DNA of 64,000 nucleotides from Quatrionicoccus australiensis (GTDB lineage: Bacteria; Pseudomonadota; Gammaproteobacteria; Burkholderiales; Rhodocyclaceae). The translations under genes and the position numbers were made by a program. The notes below the pieces were generated by a model. That model did not search any database and was not told the origin of the DNA. It saw nothing but the letters and a program-made list of their open reading frames with translations. The first letter of the stretch is position 1; every line of letters begins with the position of its first letter. This document shows positions 19,385 through 28,220 of the stretch, piece after piece. The DNA lies in NCBI RefSeq assembly GCF_020510525.1, contig NZ_CP075188.1, positions 1,860,001-1,924,000 on the forward strand, read 5' to 3'.

Positions 19385-20224
19385 TCAGCGGAAAACCCGG
19401 CAGGCGTACTCGGTGCGCGCTTCGATCTTGCCGAACAGGCTGTTGAGGTCCTGCTCCCAGTCGAAGCCGATGGCATCGCAGGCGGCTTCCGACAGGCGGG
19501 CAACCTGGTTGTCCTGGCGGCTGGTCAGGTCGAGTGCGTTGGAAAACACCTCGGCGACGTGGATAAGTGGCACCAGGCGCTCATGCATCGCCTGGCTGGG
19601 GTCGTGGTGGCCGGCAACGGCGGCGATCACGCTTTCCGGCAGCCACCACTCGCGGGCAAGAATGGCGCCGATCTGGCAATGATCGAGGCCGAAGTAATGC
19701 CGCTCGACGTCGATGACATCCGCGTTGCCGGTGTCGCGGGCGGTGCGCACCATCTGGAATTCGAGCGGGTAGAAGCGGGCCATCCAGAGCTGGCCGATGT
19801 CGTGCAGCAGGCCGCCAACCAGGGCGTGGTCGGGCGCGACGTGCGTGAAGCGGCCGAGTTCCTGGGCGGTGATCGCGACCGCGACGCTGTGTTCCCAGAA
19901 ATAGGCCGACATCTGGCTCTTTTTGGCGAATTCGGCGAGGCTGACCGCGAGCGCGAGTTCGCGCACGCGGGCGAGACCGATCAGCGAGATCGCGGCATGC
20001 ACATTGCGCAGGCCGCCGGCATTGCGTCCGCCCATGGCGGCCGAATTGGCGATCGAGACAATGCGGGCGGTGAGGACCGGATCGGTTTCGACCAGATGGG
20101 CCAGGGCGCCAAGCGTGGCGTTGTCGTCATCCAGCGTCTGGATGATCTCATTCACGATTTTCGGGAAGGCAGGCAGGCTGATGGCCCGGCTGCTGATTTC
20201 TGTTTCGCTCAGCTGGATCGGCAT
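19385..20224 (-). CDS. HDOD-domain signalling protein (copy 1)
   Basis: The 279-residue product starts MPIQLSETEISSRAISLPAF and is an HDOD protein: EIIQTLDDDNATLGALAHLV, then LTARIVSIANSA, LIGLARVRELALAVS and GGLLHDIGQLW. HDOD is a catalytically altered HD-like fold used in bacterial signalling and stress or motility control. The ATG at 20224 overlaps the stop of the small upstream partner (TGATG), so the two are translationally coupled. An identical arrangement occurs at 34340-35499, so this is one of two paralogous modules in the window. Confidence 0.88.
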   Translation of the reverse strand: MPIQLSETEISSRAISLPAFPKIVNEIIQTLDDDNATLGALAHLVETDPVLTARIVSIANSAAMGGRNAGGLRNVHAAISLIGLARVRELALAVSLAEFAKKSQMSAYFWEHSVAVAITAQELGRFTHVAPDHALVGGLLHDIGQLWMARFYPLEFQMVRTARDTGNADVIDVERHYFGLDHCQIGAILAREWWLPESVIAAVAGHHDPSQAMHERLVPLIHVAEVFSNALDLTSRQDNQVARLSEAACDAIGFDWEQDLNSLFGKIEARTEYACRVFR

Positions 20225-20550
20225 CAGCTTCTCCGGAAGTTGAGGACGGCGGCGTGCAGGCGGGCCATCACCGGGTCGGTAAGATCGGCCGCGCGGAAGA
20301 TGTGGTTGACGCGCATTTTCTCGATGGCCCATTCGGCATCGCGCTCTTCCGGGCTGCGCTCGTCGGGCACCTGAATGCAGACAAATTCGGCGTGGCGCAG
20401 TGCCATCTGGTGAATGTTGGTCTCGGTCAGGGCATGGCCGGCGGGCAGCTTGAAGTTGTTGATGCCCTGTTCGGAGAGAACGACCGGGGCGCCGAGGATC
20501 ATGCCTTCGGCAGCGTCGGTGATCGGCAGGTAACGCAGGCGGGTTTCCAT
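20224..20550 (-). CDS. Small partner protein of the HDOD module (copy 1)
   Basis: The 108-residue product has the pattern LPITDAAEGMILGAPVVL followed by FKLPAGHALTETNIHQMA, which resembles the N-terminal accessory domain of HD-GYP and HDOD proteins ('GM.la..v....G..LlpaG..Lte..i..l'). A charged tail follows (DERSPEERDAEWAIEKM). It is similar in layout to the 106-residue protein at 34340, and each is directly followed by an HDOD gene. It may act as a regulatory subunit for the HDOD protein. A good minus-strand promoter lies just upstream. Confidence 0.75.
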   Translation of the reverse strand: METRLRYLPITDAAEGMILGAPVVLSEQGINNFKLPAGHALTETNIHQMALRHAEFVCIQVPDERSPEERDAEWAIEKMRVNHIFRAADLTDPVMARLHAAVLNFRRS

Positions 20551-20577
20551 GAAACTTCCTGATAAGAGTTGTTGCTT

Positions 20578-20606
20578 ATAATATTTGGCAAAAACGGCAA
20601 ATGCAA
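20578..20606 (-). promoter_or_regulatory. Sigma-70-type promoter for the HDOD module (copy 1)
   Basis: Read on the minus strand, TTGCAT (20606-20601) and TATTAT (20583-20578) are separated by exactly 17 bp. The expected start of transcription is about 20 bp before the ATG at 20550, and a CAGGAAG ribosome-binding site lies between. The stretch is the most AT-rich part of the local spacer. Confidence 0.55.
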
Positions 20607-20671
20607 TAAATATTAAGGTGTTATCGAGTTTTCTTAAGCTTGAATGCTCAGATCGTCCAGGCGCCGAAAGG

Positions 20672-20685
20672 TTTTACCGGTCGAC
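20672..20685. repeat. Half copy of a GTCGAC-centred intergenic palindrome
   Basis: The sequence TTTTACCGGTCGAC lies in the spacer between the HDOD module and trmA. It looks like one arm plus the centre of the element seen complete at 59267-59298 and in part at 23118-23135. Role unknown. Confidence 0.4.
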
Positions 20686-20779
20686 GCGAATTTAGCCTTA
20701 ATTTTGTCGCAACCGTGATCGCGGGGCGCGCCGAGAGGCGTATATTCCCGTCTCGGCCAATTGCCGCTTTTCCATCATG

Positions 20780-20802
20780 CATTCCGGCAGCGCGCCGGAA
20801 TG
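20780..20802. repeat. Hairpin just upstream of trmA
   Basis: A perfect 9-bp inverted repeat (CATTCCGGC / GCCGGAATG, 5-base loop) ends 20 bp before the trmA ATG at 20823. There is no T-run, so it is not a simple terminator. It may be a transcript hairpin in the leader of trmA or an operator. Confidence 0.5.
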
Positions 20803-20822
20803 ATCAGAACGTCGCTGACACC

Positions 20823-21917
20823 ATGCCGCTATCCCGTATCGATCCCGCCCAGTATTCGTTGCAGCTTGCCGAAAAGCTCGCCCAGTTCAAGCTCGATTTT
20901 GCCCGGTTCGGACTGCCCGAGCCCGAAGTGTTTGCCTCGGCGCCGCTGAACTACCGGATGCGTGCCGAGTTCCGCATCTGGCACGAGGACGACGCGCTCG
21001 ATTACGCGATGTTCAATGCCGCCAATCCCAAGGTGCCGGTGACCATCGAGGCTTTCCCGATTGCCGATCCGACCATTGCCGCCGCGATGCCGCGCCTGCG
21101 CGAACGCCTGCGCGCCAGCGAGACACTGCGTCGCCGGCTGTTCCAGGCCGATTTCCTGGCGACCCTGAGCGGCGAATTGCTGGTCACGCTGATCTACCAC
21201 CGCCGTCTAGATGAGGCCTGGGAAGCCGCCGCGCGCGAACTGGCTGACGAACTCGGCATCCAGCTGATCGGGCGCAGCCGCGGCCAGAAAATCGTGCTTG
21301 GCCGCGACTGGCTGCTTGAGGAATTCGAACTCAACGGCCGCCAGCTGCGTTACAAGCAGATCGAGGGCAGCTTCAGCCAGCCCAATGGCGGCGTCAATCG
21401 CCAGATGCTCGGCTGGGCCTGTGCGCAATCGGCGAAGCTGGGCGGCGACCTGCTCGAGCTCTATTGCGGCAACGGCAATTTCACGGTCGCCCTGGCGCCC
21501 CTGTTCGGCCGCGTGCTGGCGACCGAGGTCAGCAAGTCGTCGGTGCATGCCGCGCAGTTCAACCTGGAAGGCAATGCGGTTGAGAACGTCGCCATGGTGC
21601 GCATGTCCAGTGATGAAATCAGCGCGGCACTGGCCGGGCGCGAAGTCTTTCAGCGCATGAAGGATATCGATCTGGCGCAGTACGAGTTTTCGACCATCTT
21701 TGTCGATCCGCCGCGCAGCGGCCTGGATCCGGCGACGCTGGAACTGGCTGCAGGCTTCGACAACATTCTCTACATTTCCTGCAATCCGCAGACCCTGCAG
21801 GACAATGTCGCCGCCTTGCAGGCGACGCATGCGATCAGCGCGGCCGCGGTATTCGACCAGTTCCCCTACACCCACCACCTGGAGTGCGGGCTGCTGCTGA
21901 CGCGCCGCCCGAAATAA
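20823..21917 (+). CDS. trmA: tRNA (uracil-54-C5)-methyltransferase TrmA
   Basis: The 364-residue enzyme makes ribothymidine at position 54 of tRNA using SAM. Family features are clear: QLAEKLAQFKLDFARF near the N-terminus, the SAM motif LLELYCGNGNFTVALAP, DPPRSGLDPATLEL and the catalytic cysteine in ILYISCNPQTLQDN. It matches TrmA in length (about 366 in E. coli) and lacks the N-terminal TRAM domain of RlmD. I chose the ATG at 20823; the frame is open further upstream but that part has no family similarity and covers a promoter region. Confidence 0.95.
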   Translation: MPLSRIDPAQYSLQLAEKLAQFKLDFARFGLPEPEVFASAPLNYRMRAEFRIWHEDDALDYAMFNAANPKVPVTIEAFPIADPTIAAAMPRLRERLRASETLRRRLFQADFLATLSGELLVTLIYHRRLDEAWEAAARELADELGIQLIGRSRGQKIVLGRDWLLEEFELNGRQLRYKQIEGSFSQPNGGVNRQMLGWACAQSAKLGGDLLELYCGNGNFTVALAPLFGRVLATEVSKSSVHAAQFNLEGNAVENVAMVRMSSDEISAALAGREVFQRMKDIDLAQYEFSTIFVDPPRSGLDPATLELAAGFDNILYISCNPQTLQDNVAALQATHAISAAAVFDQFPYTHHLECGLLLTRRPK

Positions 21918-21923
21918 GGCTTT

Positions 21924-22700
21924 TTAGCGCGTCGACCGCTGCAGGCCAATTTCCTGCGCGGTCAGTGGCCCGATCAGCGTTGCGGCAAGGCCGGCCGGAA
22001 TCTCGGCATGGTTTTCGTCGATGGGGCGGCGGCCGCCCATGATTTCCGTGAGTTGTTGCGGCAGGCGCGGCTGGCGTTCCGGCTCGGCATAGCCCTGCGG
22101 ATAGATCGGTTGCTGCGTGGCGAGGTCGTACTTGTCGGTGGCGCCGAAGGTGTGCAGCAGTTCGTGCGCGATCACCACGTTGTTCTGCCGGCGCTGCAGG
22201 CGGTGCGCAAAGGCGTGGATGATGCCGACCTGGCCCTTGCTCAGGCCGGTTGAGTGCGGCAGGACATTGCCGCGCTCCGGGTCGTGAAAGAGCACGTAGA
22301 GCCGGACCTGTGGTTTCGGGCCGGCGATCTTGTCATTCTGCGCCGCCCACCAGCGCAACTTCAGGCTCCACAACATGATGTCCAGCGTACTGCCATGGCT
22401 TGGCGGCAGCGGTGGCTTGCTCGCCAGCGCCGGTGCGAGGTTGAGGCTGACCGGTTGCAGCACGCTGCGGCCATGACGGTCGCTTTCGCTTTGCAGCCAC
22501 TGCGCGATTTCGGCGAATTGTTCGGCATTGAGTTCGCTGACAAAACGCGCCGTGGTCGGCGAGTCATCTGCCGCCACCGGGTAGATGGCGACGTGCACGG
22601 TGTGTTCCCAGGCGGTCAGCCGGGCATTGGCACGCCAGGCGCCGAGACCGACGGTGGCCAGCACGAGCAGCAGAAGCAGGATGCGGAATTTTTTGAACAT
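21924..22700 (-). CDS. Zincin-like protein with N-terminal membrane segment
   Basis: The 258-residue product starts MFKKFRILLLLLVLATVGL, a signal anchor or signal peptide. The zinc metalloprotease pattern H-E-x-x-H is present in VIAHELLHTFGATDKYDLA, with a downstream Asp as possible third ligand. The rest (IYPVAADDSPTTARFVSEL, PKPQVRLYVLFHDP) is not assigned to a family I know. The motif suggests a periplasmic or membrane-bound zinc hydrolase. The gene ends 6 bp from trmA in tail-to-tail arrangement, and its last codons contain a GTCGAC. Confidence 0.75.
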   Translation of the reverse strand: MFKKFRILLLLLVLATVGLGAWRANARLTAWEHTVHVAIYPVAADDSPTTARFVSELNAEQFAEIAQWLQSESDRHGRSVLQPVSLNLAPALASKPPLPPSHGSTLDIMLWSLKLRWWAAQNDKIAGPKPQVRLYVLFHDPERGNVLPHSTGLSKGQVGIIHAFAHRLQRRQNNVVIAHELLHTFGATDKYDLATQQPIYPQGYAEPERQPRLPQQLTEIMGGRRPIDENHAEIPAGLAATLIGPLTAQEIGLQRSTR

Positions 22701-22762
22701 GGGCTTGGCTGGTGCCGACAGCCCGACCGGAATGACCGGAGTGCGGGCGCGGCGGTGAGGCT

Positions 22763-22963
22763 TCAGGTCGGCTGGTTCAGTTCGTGGAAGCGGACGAAAT
22801 GCGAGGCCCATTCGAAATAGGTGATCTCGGATATGCGTGTCTGGCGGCGATCCGCCATGCAACGGCGTTCCGGGCCGGTGTAGGCGCTCTGGCCATTGCT
22901 GCTGCGCCGGTCGCGACCAGCCCTTTTTTCCTGCTTGCCAGATTGGCTGTGCTGTTCCTGCAT
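22763..22963 (-). CDS. Small DRR/GPERR-motif protein
   Basis: The 66-residue product has an unusual basic repeat: GRDRRSSNGQSAYTGPERR followed by CMADRRQTRISEI. Motifs of the form DRR...GPERR...DRRQ recur as flexible linkers or short proteins next to signalling genes in related bacteria; the role is not known. A short tail (YFEWASHFVRFHELNQ) follows. It lies upstream of the zincin gene on the same strand with a 62-bp gap, and the start (ATG at 22963) is preceded by a purine-rich stretch. Gene status is likely but not certain. Confidence 0.55.
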   Translation of the reverse strand: MQEQHSQSGKQEKRAGRDRRSSNGQSAYTGPERRCMADRRQTRISEITYFEWASHFVRFHELNQPT

Positions 22964-23117
22964 TGTGCTGGTATCCCCTGAACCGTTCGTGATCGGTGTT
23001 GCCTTTGCGGCTTTTTATGAAAACGCTACCGGAGCGGGAAAATACACCCGCACTGCCCATATGTCACGCAAGTAGTTGTGAAGAATGTTTAAGCGAATGG
23101 AATTGTTGCTGTCCGTA

Positions 23118-23135
23118 CGGTCGACCGGTAAAAAA
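23118..23135. repeat. GTCGAC-centred intergenic palindrome (partial copy)
   Basis: CGGTCGACCGGTAAAAAA lies in the spacer between the small protein gene and the uraA terminator. The core CGGTCGACCG (23118-23127) is a perfect palindrome, followed by an A-run as in the full element at 59267-59298. Confidence 0.45.
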
Positions 23136-23178
23136 GGGTAAAAATGCTTGCCTTGGGCGTGGGGTTTATCGGGCGGCG

Positions 23179-23206
23179 AAAAAAAGCCCCGGTTGTCGCC
23201 GGGGCT
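23179..23206 (-). terminator. Rho-independent terminator of the upp-uraA transcript
   Basis: Read on the minus strand, an 8-bp GC-rich stem (AGCCCCGG / CCGGGGCT, loop of six) is followed directly by a run of seven T. It begins 5 bp after the uraA stop, as expected for the end of this two-gene unit. Confidence 0.85.
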
Positions 23207-23211
23207 GTGAC

Positions 23212-24441
23212 TCAGTTGCCTTCCGGCTCCTGCGGCAGGAGCAGGTTGAGCAGCACGGCGAGCACGCCGCACAGGCTGATGCCCTGCAGCGAGAAGCTGC
23301 CGATCTGCACGGCGAGGCCGCCGATGCCGGTGACCAGCGTCACCGAGACGATGCACAGGTTGCGCGCATTGGCCAGATTGACCCTGGCGTCCATCAGCGT
23401 CTTCAGGCCGATGCCGGCGATCGAGCCGAAGAGCAGCACCATGATGCCGCCCATGACCGGCAGCGGGATGGTCTGCAGCAGGGCGCCGAACTTGCCGACG
23501 AAGGCCATCAGGATGGCGAAGCCGGCGGCCCAGGTCATCACCACCGGGTTGTAGTTTTTGGTCAGCATCACGGCGCCGGTCACTTCGCCGTAAGTCGTGA
23601 CCGGCGGGCCGCCGAACAGGCCGACGACATTGACGGCCAGGCCGTCGCCGAGCAGCGTGCGATGCAGGCCGGGATTTTCCGTGTAATCCTTGCCGCTGAC
23701 CGAGCCGATGGCAAGGATGCCGCCGACGTGCTCGACGATGGGGGCAATCGCGACCGGGATCATGAACAGGATGGCCGCCGGGTTGAATTCCGGGTGGCCG
23801 AATTCGGGCAGGGCAAGCCAGGCGGCAGCGCCGACTTTGGCAAAATCGACGATGCCGGCGAACAGCGAAACGACATAGCCGACGGCAACGCCGACCAGGA
23901 TGGGCACCAGCTTCAACAGGCCGCGCGCCCGGATCGCGGTCAACATCGTTGCGAGCAGCGAAATGCCGGCGATCGCGATCGCCGTGCCGTAGGGCACGAC
24001 CTGCGCGCTGCCCGCCTTGCCGGTCGCCATGCCGACCGCGACCTGGGCCAGGCCGAGGCCGATCACCATGACCACCGGGCCGATCACGACCGGCGGCAGC
24101 AGCTTGTGGATGAAGCCGACACCGCGCCATTTCACCAGGCCGGCCGCGACGTAGTAGAAGAAGCTGGCGCAGGCGAGGGCGCCGAGCGTCGCCGGCATGC
24201 CCCAGGTCTGCACCGAGTAGATGACCGGCGCGATGAAGGCAAAGCTGGAACCGAGATAGATCGGCACCTGGCGCTTGGTGCAGGCCTGGAAGATCAACGT
24301 GCCGATGCCGGCGCCGAGCAGCGCCAGGCTGGGGTTCAGCCCGGTGAGCAGCGGCACCAGCACGGTGGCGCCGAAGGCGACGAAGAGGATTTGCGCGCCG
24401 GCGAGGGCGGTGCGCCAGGTGGGGTCTTGTTGTGGGTTCAT
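23212..24441 (-). CDS. uraA: Uracil permease UraA
   Basis: The 409-residue protein is a nucleobase-cation symporter-2 family permease. It has about 12-14 membrane helices and family motifs, including [20 protein letters not shown] near residue 70 and [20 protein letters not shown] near 285. It imports uracil with protons. It overlaps upp by 4 bp at its ATG, so salvage enzyme and transporter are co-expressed. The gene is followed by a strong terminator at 23179-23206. Confidence 0.92.
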   Translation of the reverse strand: MNPQQDPTWRTALAGAQILFVAFGATVLVPLLTGLNPSLALLGAGIGTLIFQACTKRQVPIYLGSSFAFIAPVIYSVQTWGMPATLGALACASFFYYVAAGLVKWRGVGFIHKLLPPVVIGPVVMVIGLGLAQVAVGMATGKAGSAQVVPYGTAIAIAGISLLATMLTAIRARGLLKLVPILVGVAVGYVVSLFAGIVDFAKVGAAAWLALPEFGHPEFNPAAILFMIPVAIAPIVEHVGGILAIGSVSGKDYTENPGLHRTLLGDGLAVNVVGLFGGPPVTTYGEVTGAVMLTKNYNPVVMTWAAGFAILMAFVGKFGALLQTIPLPVMGGIMVLLFGSIAGIGLKTLMDARVNLANARNLCIVSVTLVTGIGGLAVQIGSFSLQGISLCGVLAVLLNLLLPQEPEGN

Positions 24442-25070
24442 GCTTCCTTGGTTCCGAAAATCTTGTCGCCGGCATCACCGAGGCCGGGAATGATGTAGCC
24501 GAGTTCGTTGAGGTGGCTGTCGACGGCGGCGGTGTAGCACTGCACCTCGGGATGTGCCGCCTGCAGCGCGGCAATCCCTTCCGGCGCGGCAACCAGGACC
24601 AGCGCCTTGACGTGCTGGCAGCCCTTGCGTTTGAGCATGTCGATGGTGGCGATCAGCGAGCCGCCGGTGGCCAGCATCGGATCGATGATCAGCGCCAGGC
24701 GCTCGTCGAGCTGGCCGACGAAGCGTTCGAAATAGGGTTCGGGCATCAGCGTTTCGTGATTGCGGGCGATGCCGACGACGCTGACCTTGGCGTTCGGGAT
24801 CAGGTCGAGCACGCCGTCCAGCATGCCGATGCCGGCGCGCAGGATGGGTACCACGGTAACCTTCTTGCCCTTGATCTGGTCGATCTCGACCGGCCCGGCC
24901 CAGCCTTCGATGCTGACCGTTTCCAGCTCGAAATCGGCACAGGCCTCGTAAGTCAGCAGGCGGGCCAGTTCGGCTGCCAGCTCGCGGAATTTCTTGGTAC
25001 TGATGTCGCCTTCGCGCATCAGGCCGATCTTGTGTTTGACCAGTGGGTGACGGACTTCAATGACCGGCAT
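24438..25070 (-). CDS. upp: Uracil phosphoribosyltransferase
   Basis: The 210-residue enzyme forms UMP from uracil and PRPP. The sequence starts [19 protein letters not shown]. The active-site loop is [18 protein letters not shown], and the PRPP-binding motif is [18 protein letters not shown]. The C-terminal uracil-binding [18 protein letters not shown] is intact. Length equals that of E. coli Upp. It is translationally coupled to uraA through a 4-bp overlap. No sigma-70 promoter stands out in the 105 bp upstream. Confidence 0.96.
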   Translation of the reverse strand: MPVIEVRHPLVKHKIGLMREGDISTKKFRELAAELARLLTYEACADFELETVSIEGWAGPVEIDQIKGKKVTVVPILRAGIGMLDGVLDLIPNAKVSVVGIARNHETLMPEPYFERFVGQLDERLALIIDPMLATGGSLIATIDMLKRKGCQHVKALVLVAAPEGIAALQAAHPEVQCYTAAVDSHLNELGYIIPGLGDAGDKIFGTKEA

Positions 25071-25175
25071 GGGACTTCCTCGCGGACGAATGGCAATTTG
25101 CTAAGCTTATTCGATTCGCGCCTTGTCTCCCATACGGGAAATCACATATCCAGGATGCGGGAAAGCAAGTTGGCG

Positions 25176-25769
25176 TCAGCGCCCGAGGTAGGCCGACAGC
25201 CAGGCGGCAACACGCAGTACCGGGTCTTCGCCGCTGCCGAGGACATGCGTCTCGTGGCTGCAGCCGAGGTGGGCGGCGGCGCGCTGGAAAGCGGTGCGGC
25301 CAATGCTGTCGTCGGCATCGAACAGCATCAGCAGCGGTGCGCTGAGCAGTTGCAGGGACTGCAGGCCGGCGCGGTCGGCAATGCCGCCATGGCAGGCGAG
25401 CACCTTGATCTGCGTGTCGCGCTGGGCGGCGGCGCGGATCGCCGCCGGTGTCGTGTCGCCACTGGCGAAGACGGCGAGCGGCAGGTCTTCCATATCGCCG
25501 TCGTGGCGGATCAGGTCGAGGAAGTCGATCAGGCGCTGCGCGAGGCGCGGCACGTTCTGCGTTGCGTCGCTGAAGTGCGCTTCCTGGGTGGAGAGCAGTT
25601 CGACACTCAGGATGGCGTAGCCGCGTGCCGCAAGATTGGCCGTGATGAAGCTGTCGACCGCTGCGTGATGGGCGCGGGCGAGCAGGACCAGGCCGCGCGG
25701 GCTGTCGGGGCGGTCGAGCTGGGCATGCAGCGGGCCGTGCGGCGTGTGCAGGGTGATGGTGCGGATCAT
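25176..25769 (-). CDS. Alpha/beta-hydrolase-like protein of the amr operon
   Basis: The 197-residue product has an alpha/beta-hydrolase pattern related to dienelactone hydrolases: LVLLARAHHAAVDSFITANL, ILSVELLSTQEAHF and AVFASGDTTPAAIRAAA, where the Ser in FASGD would be the nucleophile. An LLMLFDADDSIG strand could supply the acid, and CSHETHVL near the end the His. The more usual G-x-S-x-G is weakened here, so activity is uncertain. The ATG overlaps the amrS stop by 4 bp, which ties it to the AmmeMemoRadiSam genes. Confidence 0.65.
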   Translation of the reverse strand: MIRTITLHTPHGPLHAQLDRPDSPRGLVLLARAHHAAVDSFITANLAARGYAILSVELLSTQEAHFSDATQNVPRLAQRLIDFLDLIRHDGDMEDLPLAVFASGDTTPAAIRAAAQRDTQIKVLACHGGIADRAGLQSLQLLSAPLLMLFDADDSIGRTAFQRAAAHLGCSHETHVLGSGEDPVLRVAAWLSAYLGR

Positions 25770-26845
25770 GAGCTGATGTGAACAGGAATGCGGTGCGGGC
25801 CGAAAGCTTTGCCGTCGCGCCCGAGGCTGGCGCCGAAATGGCCGGCGATGCGGGCCTTGCAGTGGGGGCAGTTGCCGTCGGTAGTCAGTTCGTAATGCCG
25901 GATGTCATACCAGTCGCGCACGATCAGGGCGGCCTGGCAGCTCGGGCAGAAGGTGGTGCCGCCTGCGCGGTCGTGCACGTTGCCGGTATAGACGTAATTC
26001 AGGCCGGCGTCCTGGGCAATGTGGCGGGCGTGGCTCAGGGTTGCCGGCGGCGTGTCCGGCACGTCGGCCATCTTCCAGTCGGGATGGAAGGCGGAAAAGT
26101 GCAGCGGCACGTCCGGGCCCAGTTCGCGCGCGATCCAGTGCGCCAGTCTGCCGATTTCGGCCGGGCTGTCGTTGTGGCCGGGGATCAGCAGGGTGGTGAT
26201 TTCCAGCCAGCAGGCGGTTTCGTGGTGGACGTATGCAAGCAGGTCGAGCACCGGTTGCAGGTGGCCGCCGCACAGCTGGTGATAGAAATCGTCGGTGAAG
26301 GCCTTGAGATCGACGTTGGCGGCATCCATCACGGCAAAGAACTCGCGCGCCGGCGCCGGGTGGATGTAGCCGGCAGTCACCGCGACATTGCGGATGCCGC
26401 GGGCGCGACAGGCGAGTGCGGTGTCGATGGCGTATTCCGCAAAGATCACCGGGTCGTTGTAGGTGTAGGCCACCGCGTCCGCGCCATGCGCGACGGCAGC
26501 TTCGGCAATGGCCTGCGGGCTGGCGCTGGCGAGCAGGCGATCCATGTCCTTCGAACGCGAGATGTCCCAGTTCTGGCAGAACTTGCAGGCCAAGTTGCAG
26601 CCGGCGGTGCCGAAGGACAGGATGCTGCTGCCCGGGTAATAGTGGTTGAGCGGCTTTTTCTCGATCGGGTCGATGCAGAAGCCGGACGAGCGGCCATAGG
26701 TCGTCAGCTGCATGCCGCCATCCTGCATCTGGCGCACGAAGCAGGCGCCGCGCTGGCCCTCGTGCAACTGGCAGTCGCGCGGGCAGAGGTCGCACTGGAT
26801 GCGGCCGTCGGGGAGCGCGTGCCACCAGCGGGCGGGATGATTCAT
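25766..26845 (-). CDS. amrS: AmmeMemoRadiSam system radical SAM enzyme
   Basis: The 359-residue protein contains the radical SAM motif at C83, C87 and C90 (AGCNLACKFC). It also has an N-terminal cysteine cluster (QCDLCPRDCQLHEGQRGACF) and a C-terminal zinc-ribbon-like part (FCPSCQAAL, CPHCKARI). This order is typical of AmrS proteins, which resemble pyruvate formate-lyase activases and occur with AmrA and AmrB. The reaction and substrate remain unknown. I chose the ATG at 26845, which overlaps the amrA stop by 4 bp, over longer forms. Confidence 0.92.
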   Translation of the reverse strand: MNHPARWWHALPDGRIQCDLCPRDCQLHEGQRGACFVRQMQDGGMQLTTYGRSSGFCIDPIEKKPLNHYYPGSSILSFGTAGCNLACKFCQNWDISRSKDMDRLLASASPQAIAEAAVAHGADAVAYTYNDPVIFAEYAIDTALACRARGIRNVAVTAGYIHPAPAREFFAVMDAANVDLKAFTDDFYHQLCGGHLQPVLDLLAYVHHETACWLEITTLLIPGHNDSPAEIGRLAHWIARELGPDVPLHFSAFHPDWKMADVPDTPPATLSHARHIAQDAGLNYVYTGNVHDRAGGTTFCPSCQAALIVRDWYDIRHYELTTDGNCPHCKARIAGHFGASLGRDGKAFGPHRIPVHISS

Positions 26846-27417
26846 GGCGTGTTTTCCTGCCACTTCATCACGGCGTAGCGTTCGAGCCGGACATCGTCGC
26901 CCCAGTAAGTGGCGGGCAGGCCGGCCTTCTGTTTGAGATGGGCCATGAAGTCGGCGGGTTCCGGCAGTTGTTCCCAGACCTGCGGCAGGAAAGTCGAGCG
27001 GCGGCCGCCGGCGGTGAAGATGATGCCGTCGCGGCCCGGCTGCAACTGGGCGAGCGCATCGGCCTCGCTGGCGAACTGGATAGGCGTGGCCGGCGTCAGC
27101 AGCGAGACCTCGACACGGGTGCGGCCGAGTTCGTCGACGCCGAGCGGCTTGAAGCGCGGATCGCGAAAGGCGGCGGCACGGGCGTTTTCCTGGACGTCCT
27201 GAAGCAGCGGCCGCCAGGCTTCCAGGCTGCCGATGCAACCGCGCAACTGGCCGCGCTGGCTGAGCGTGACGAAAGTGGCGCCCATTTTGTGCAATTCCGG
27301 CAGGTCGACCGTGCCGGGAGGCAGTCCGGGCTGATGCGCGAGCAAGCCGGATTCGACGAAGCGACTGGTGATCGCATGCCGGGCCAGGGTCAGCAGGCTG
27401 CTGCCGAGATCAGACAT
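26842..27417 (-). CDS. amrA: AmmeMemoRadiSam system protein A (AMMECR1 domain)
   Basis: The 191-residue product is an AMMECR1 protein: LRGCIGSLEAWRPL holds the family hexapeptide LRGCIG, preceded by TFVTLSQRGQ and followed by VEVSLLTPATPI and KAGLPATYWGDDV. The cellular role of bacterial AMMECR1 proteins is unknown; they are nearly always next to the Memo-like and radical SAM genes. The start at 27417 gives 8 bp overlap with amrB; longer forms run into amrB without similarity. Confidence 0.92.
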   Translation of the reverse strand: MSDLGSSLLTLARHAITSRFVESGLLAHQPGLPPGTVDLPELHKMGATFVTLSQRGQLRGCIGSLEAWRPLLQDVQENARAAAFRDPRFKPLGVDELGRTRVEVSLLTPATPIQFASEADALAQLQPGRDGIIFTAGGRRSTFLPQVWEQLPEPADFMAHLKQKAGLPATYWGDDVRLERYAVMKWQENTP

Positions 27418-28210
27418 GGCCGGCCTCGCGCAGGGCAAAGGCAGCGTAGCCGACGACGCGGTTGCGATCGCCGGCGGTATCGCCGGAGTTGCACAGGTCG
27501 AGCAGCTCGGGCTGCAGGCCGCGCTGACGCGCGGTGAGCAGCAGGCCGTTGAGCGGGAGGGCGCCGCAGGCCTGCTCCGGGCGGATGGCGCTGGTGCAGG
27601 CGAGAATCTGCTGGCAGGTTGCGCCATCGCTCAGTTGAGCGGCGGCATAAGGCAGGAAATGCGACAGGTCGGTGCTGATCACGATCAGCGTTTCCGGGCC
27701 GCCCCACAGGATGTCGAGCACTTCGGCCACGGCTTCCGGTGCGGCGTTGCCGACCGCGAGCGGCAGCAGCTTGAAGTCGGCCAGCGTGCGCTGCAGGAAG
27801 GGCAGGTGTACTTCGAGCGAGTGCTCCTGCGCATGCACGCGTTCGCTGGCCAGTACCTGCGGCAGGTGTTGCAGGTCGGCGACGGCTTCCTGGTCGATTT
27901 CGATGTTGCCGAGCGGTGTCGCGAAAAAACCGGATTCGGGCAGTGCCAGGCCGTTGACCGCAACGCGGTGGGTCGGACCGAGCAGCACGACGCGGCGGAT
28001 CTGCCGGCGCAGCGGCGCCAGCAGCGCATAGGCGCGCGCCGCGCTCGGGCCAGAGTAGATGTAGCCGGCATGCGGTACGATCAGGGCCTTGGGGGGCAGG
28101 CCGGACGGCATCCCGGCATCGGCGAGCAAACGGTCAAGCGTGGCGGCCAGCAGCGCCGGGTCGGCGGGGTAGAAGCTGCCGGCGACGGCCGGCGGGCGGA
28201 TGCTGGACAC
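27410..28210 (-). CDS. amrB: AmmeMemoRadiSam system protein B (Memo-like)
   Basis: The 266-residue protein is a Memo-family member, related to class III extradiol dioxygenases. It starts IRPPAVAGSFYPADPALLAA and has LIVPHAGYIYSGPSAARAYA, LLGPTHRVA and QEHSLEVHLPFL. The conserved His residues (PHAGY, PTH, EHSLEVH) fit a metal site. Its role in the amr system is unknown. It starts 10 bp after the MgtC-like gene and overlaps amrA by 8 bp. Confidence 0.93.
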   Translation of the reverse strand: MSSIRPPAVAGSFYPADPALLAATLDRLLADAGMPSGLPPKALIVPHAGYIYSGPSAARAYALLAPLRRQIRRVVLLGPTHRVAVNGLALPESGFFATPLGNIEIDQEAVADLQHLPQVLASERVHAQEHSLEVHLPFLQRTLADFKLLPLAVGNAAPEAVAEVLDILWGGPETLIVISTDLSHFLPYAAAQLSDGATCQQILACTSAIRPEQACGALPLNGLLLTARQRGLQPELLDLCNSGDTAGDRNRVVGYAAFALREAGHV

Positions 28211-28220
28211 GGTGGACCTC

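Noticed and set aside
22996..24498. Plus-strand 500-codon frame opposite uraA
   Set aside because: The uraA membrane pattern is clear on the minus strand; the plus frame is an antisense artefact rich in Asp, His and Gln.
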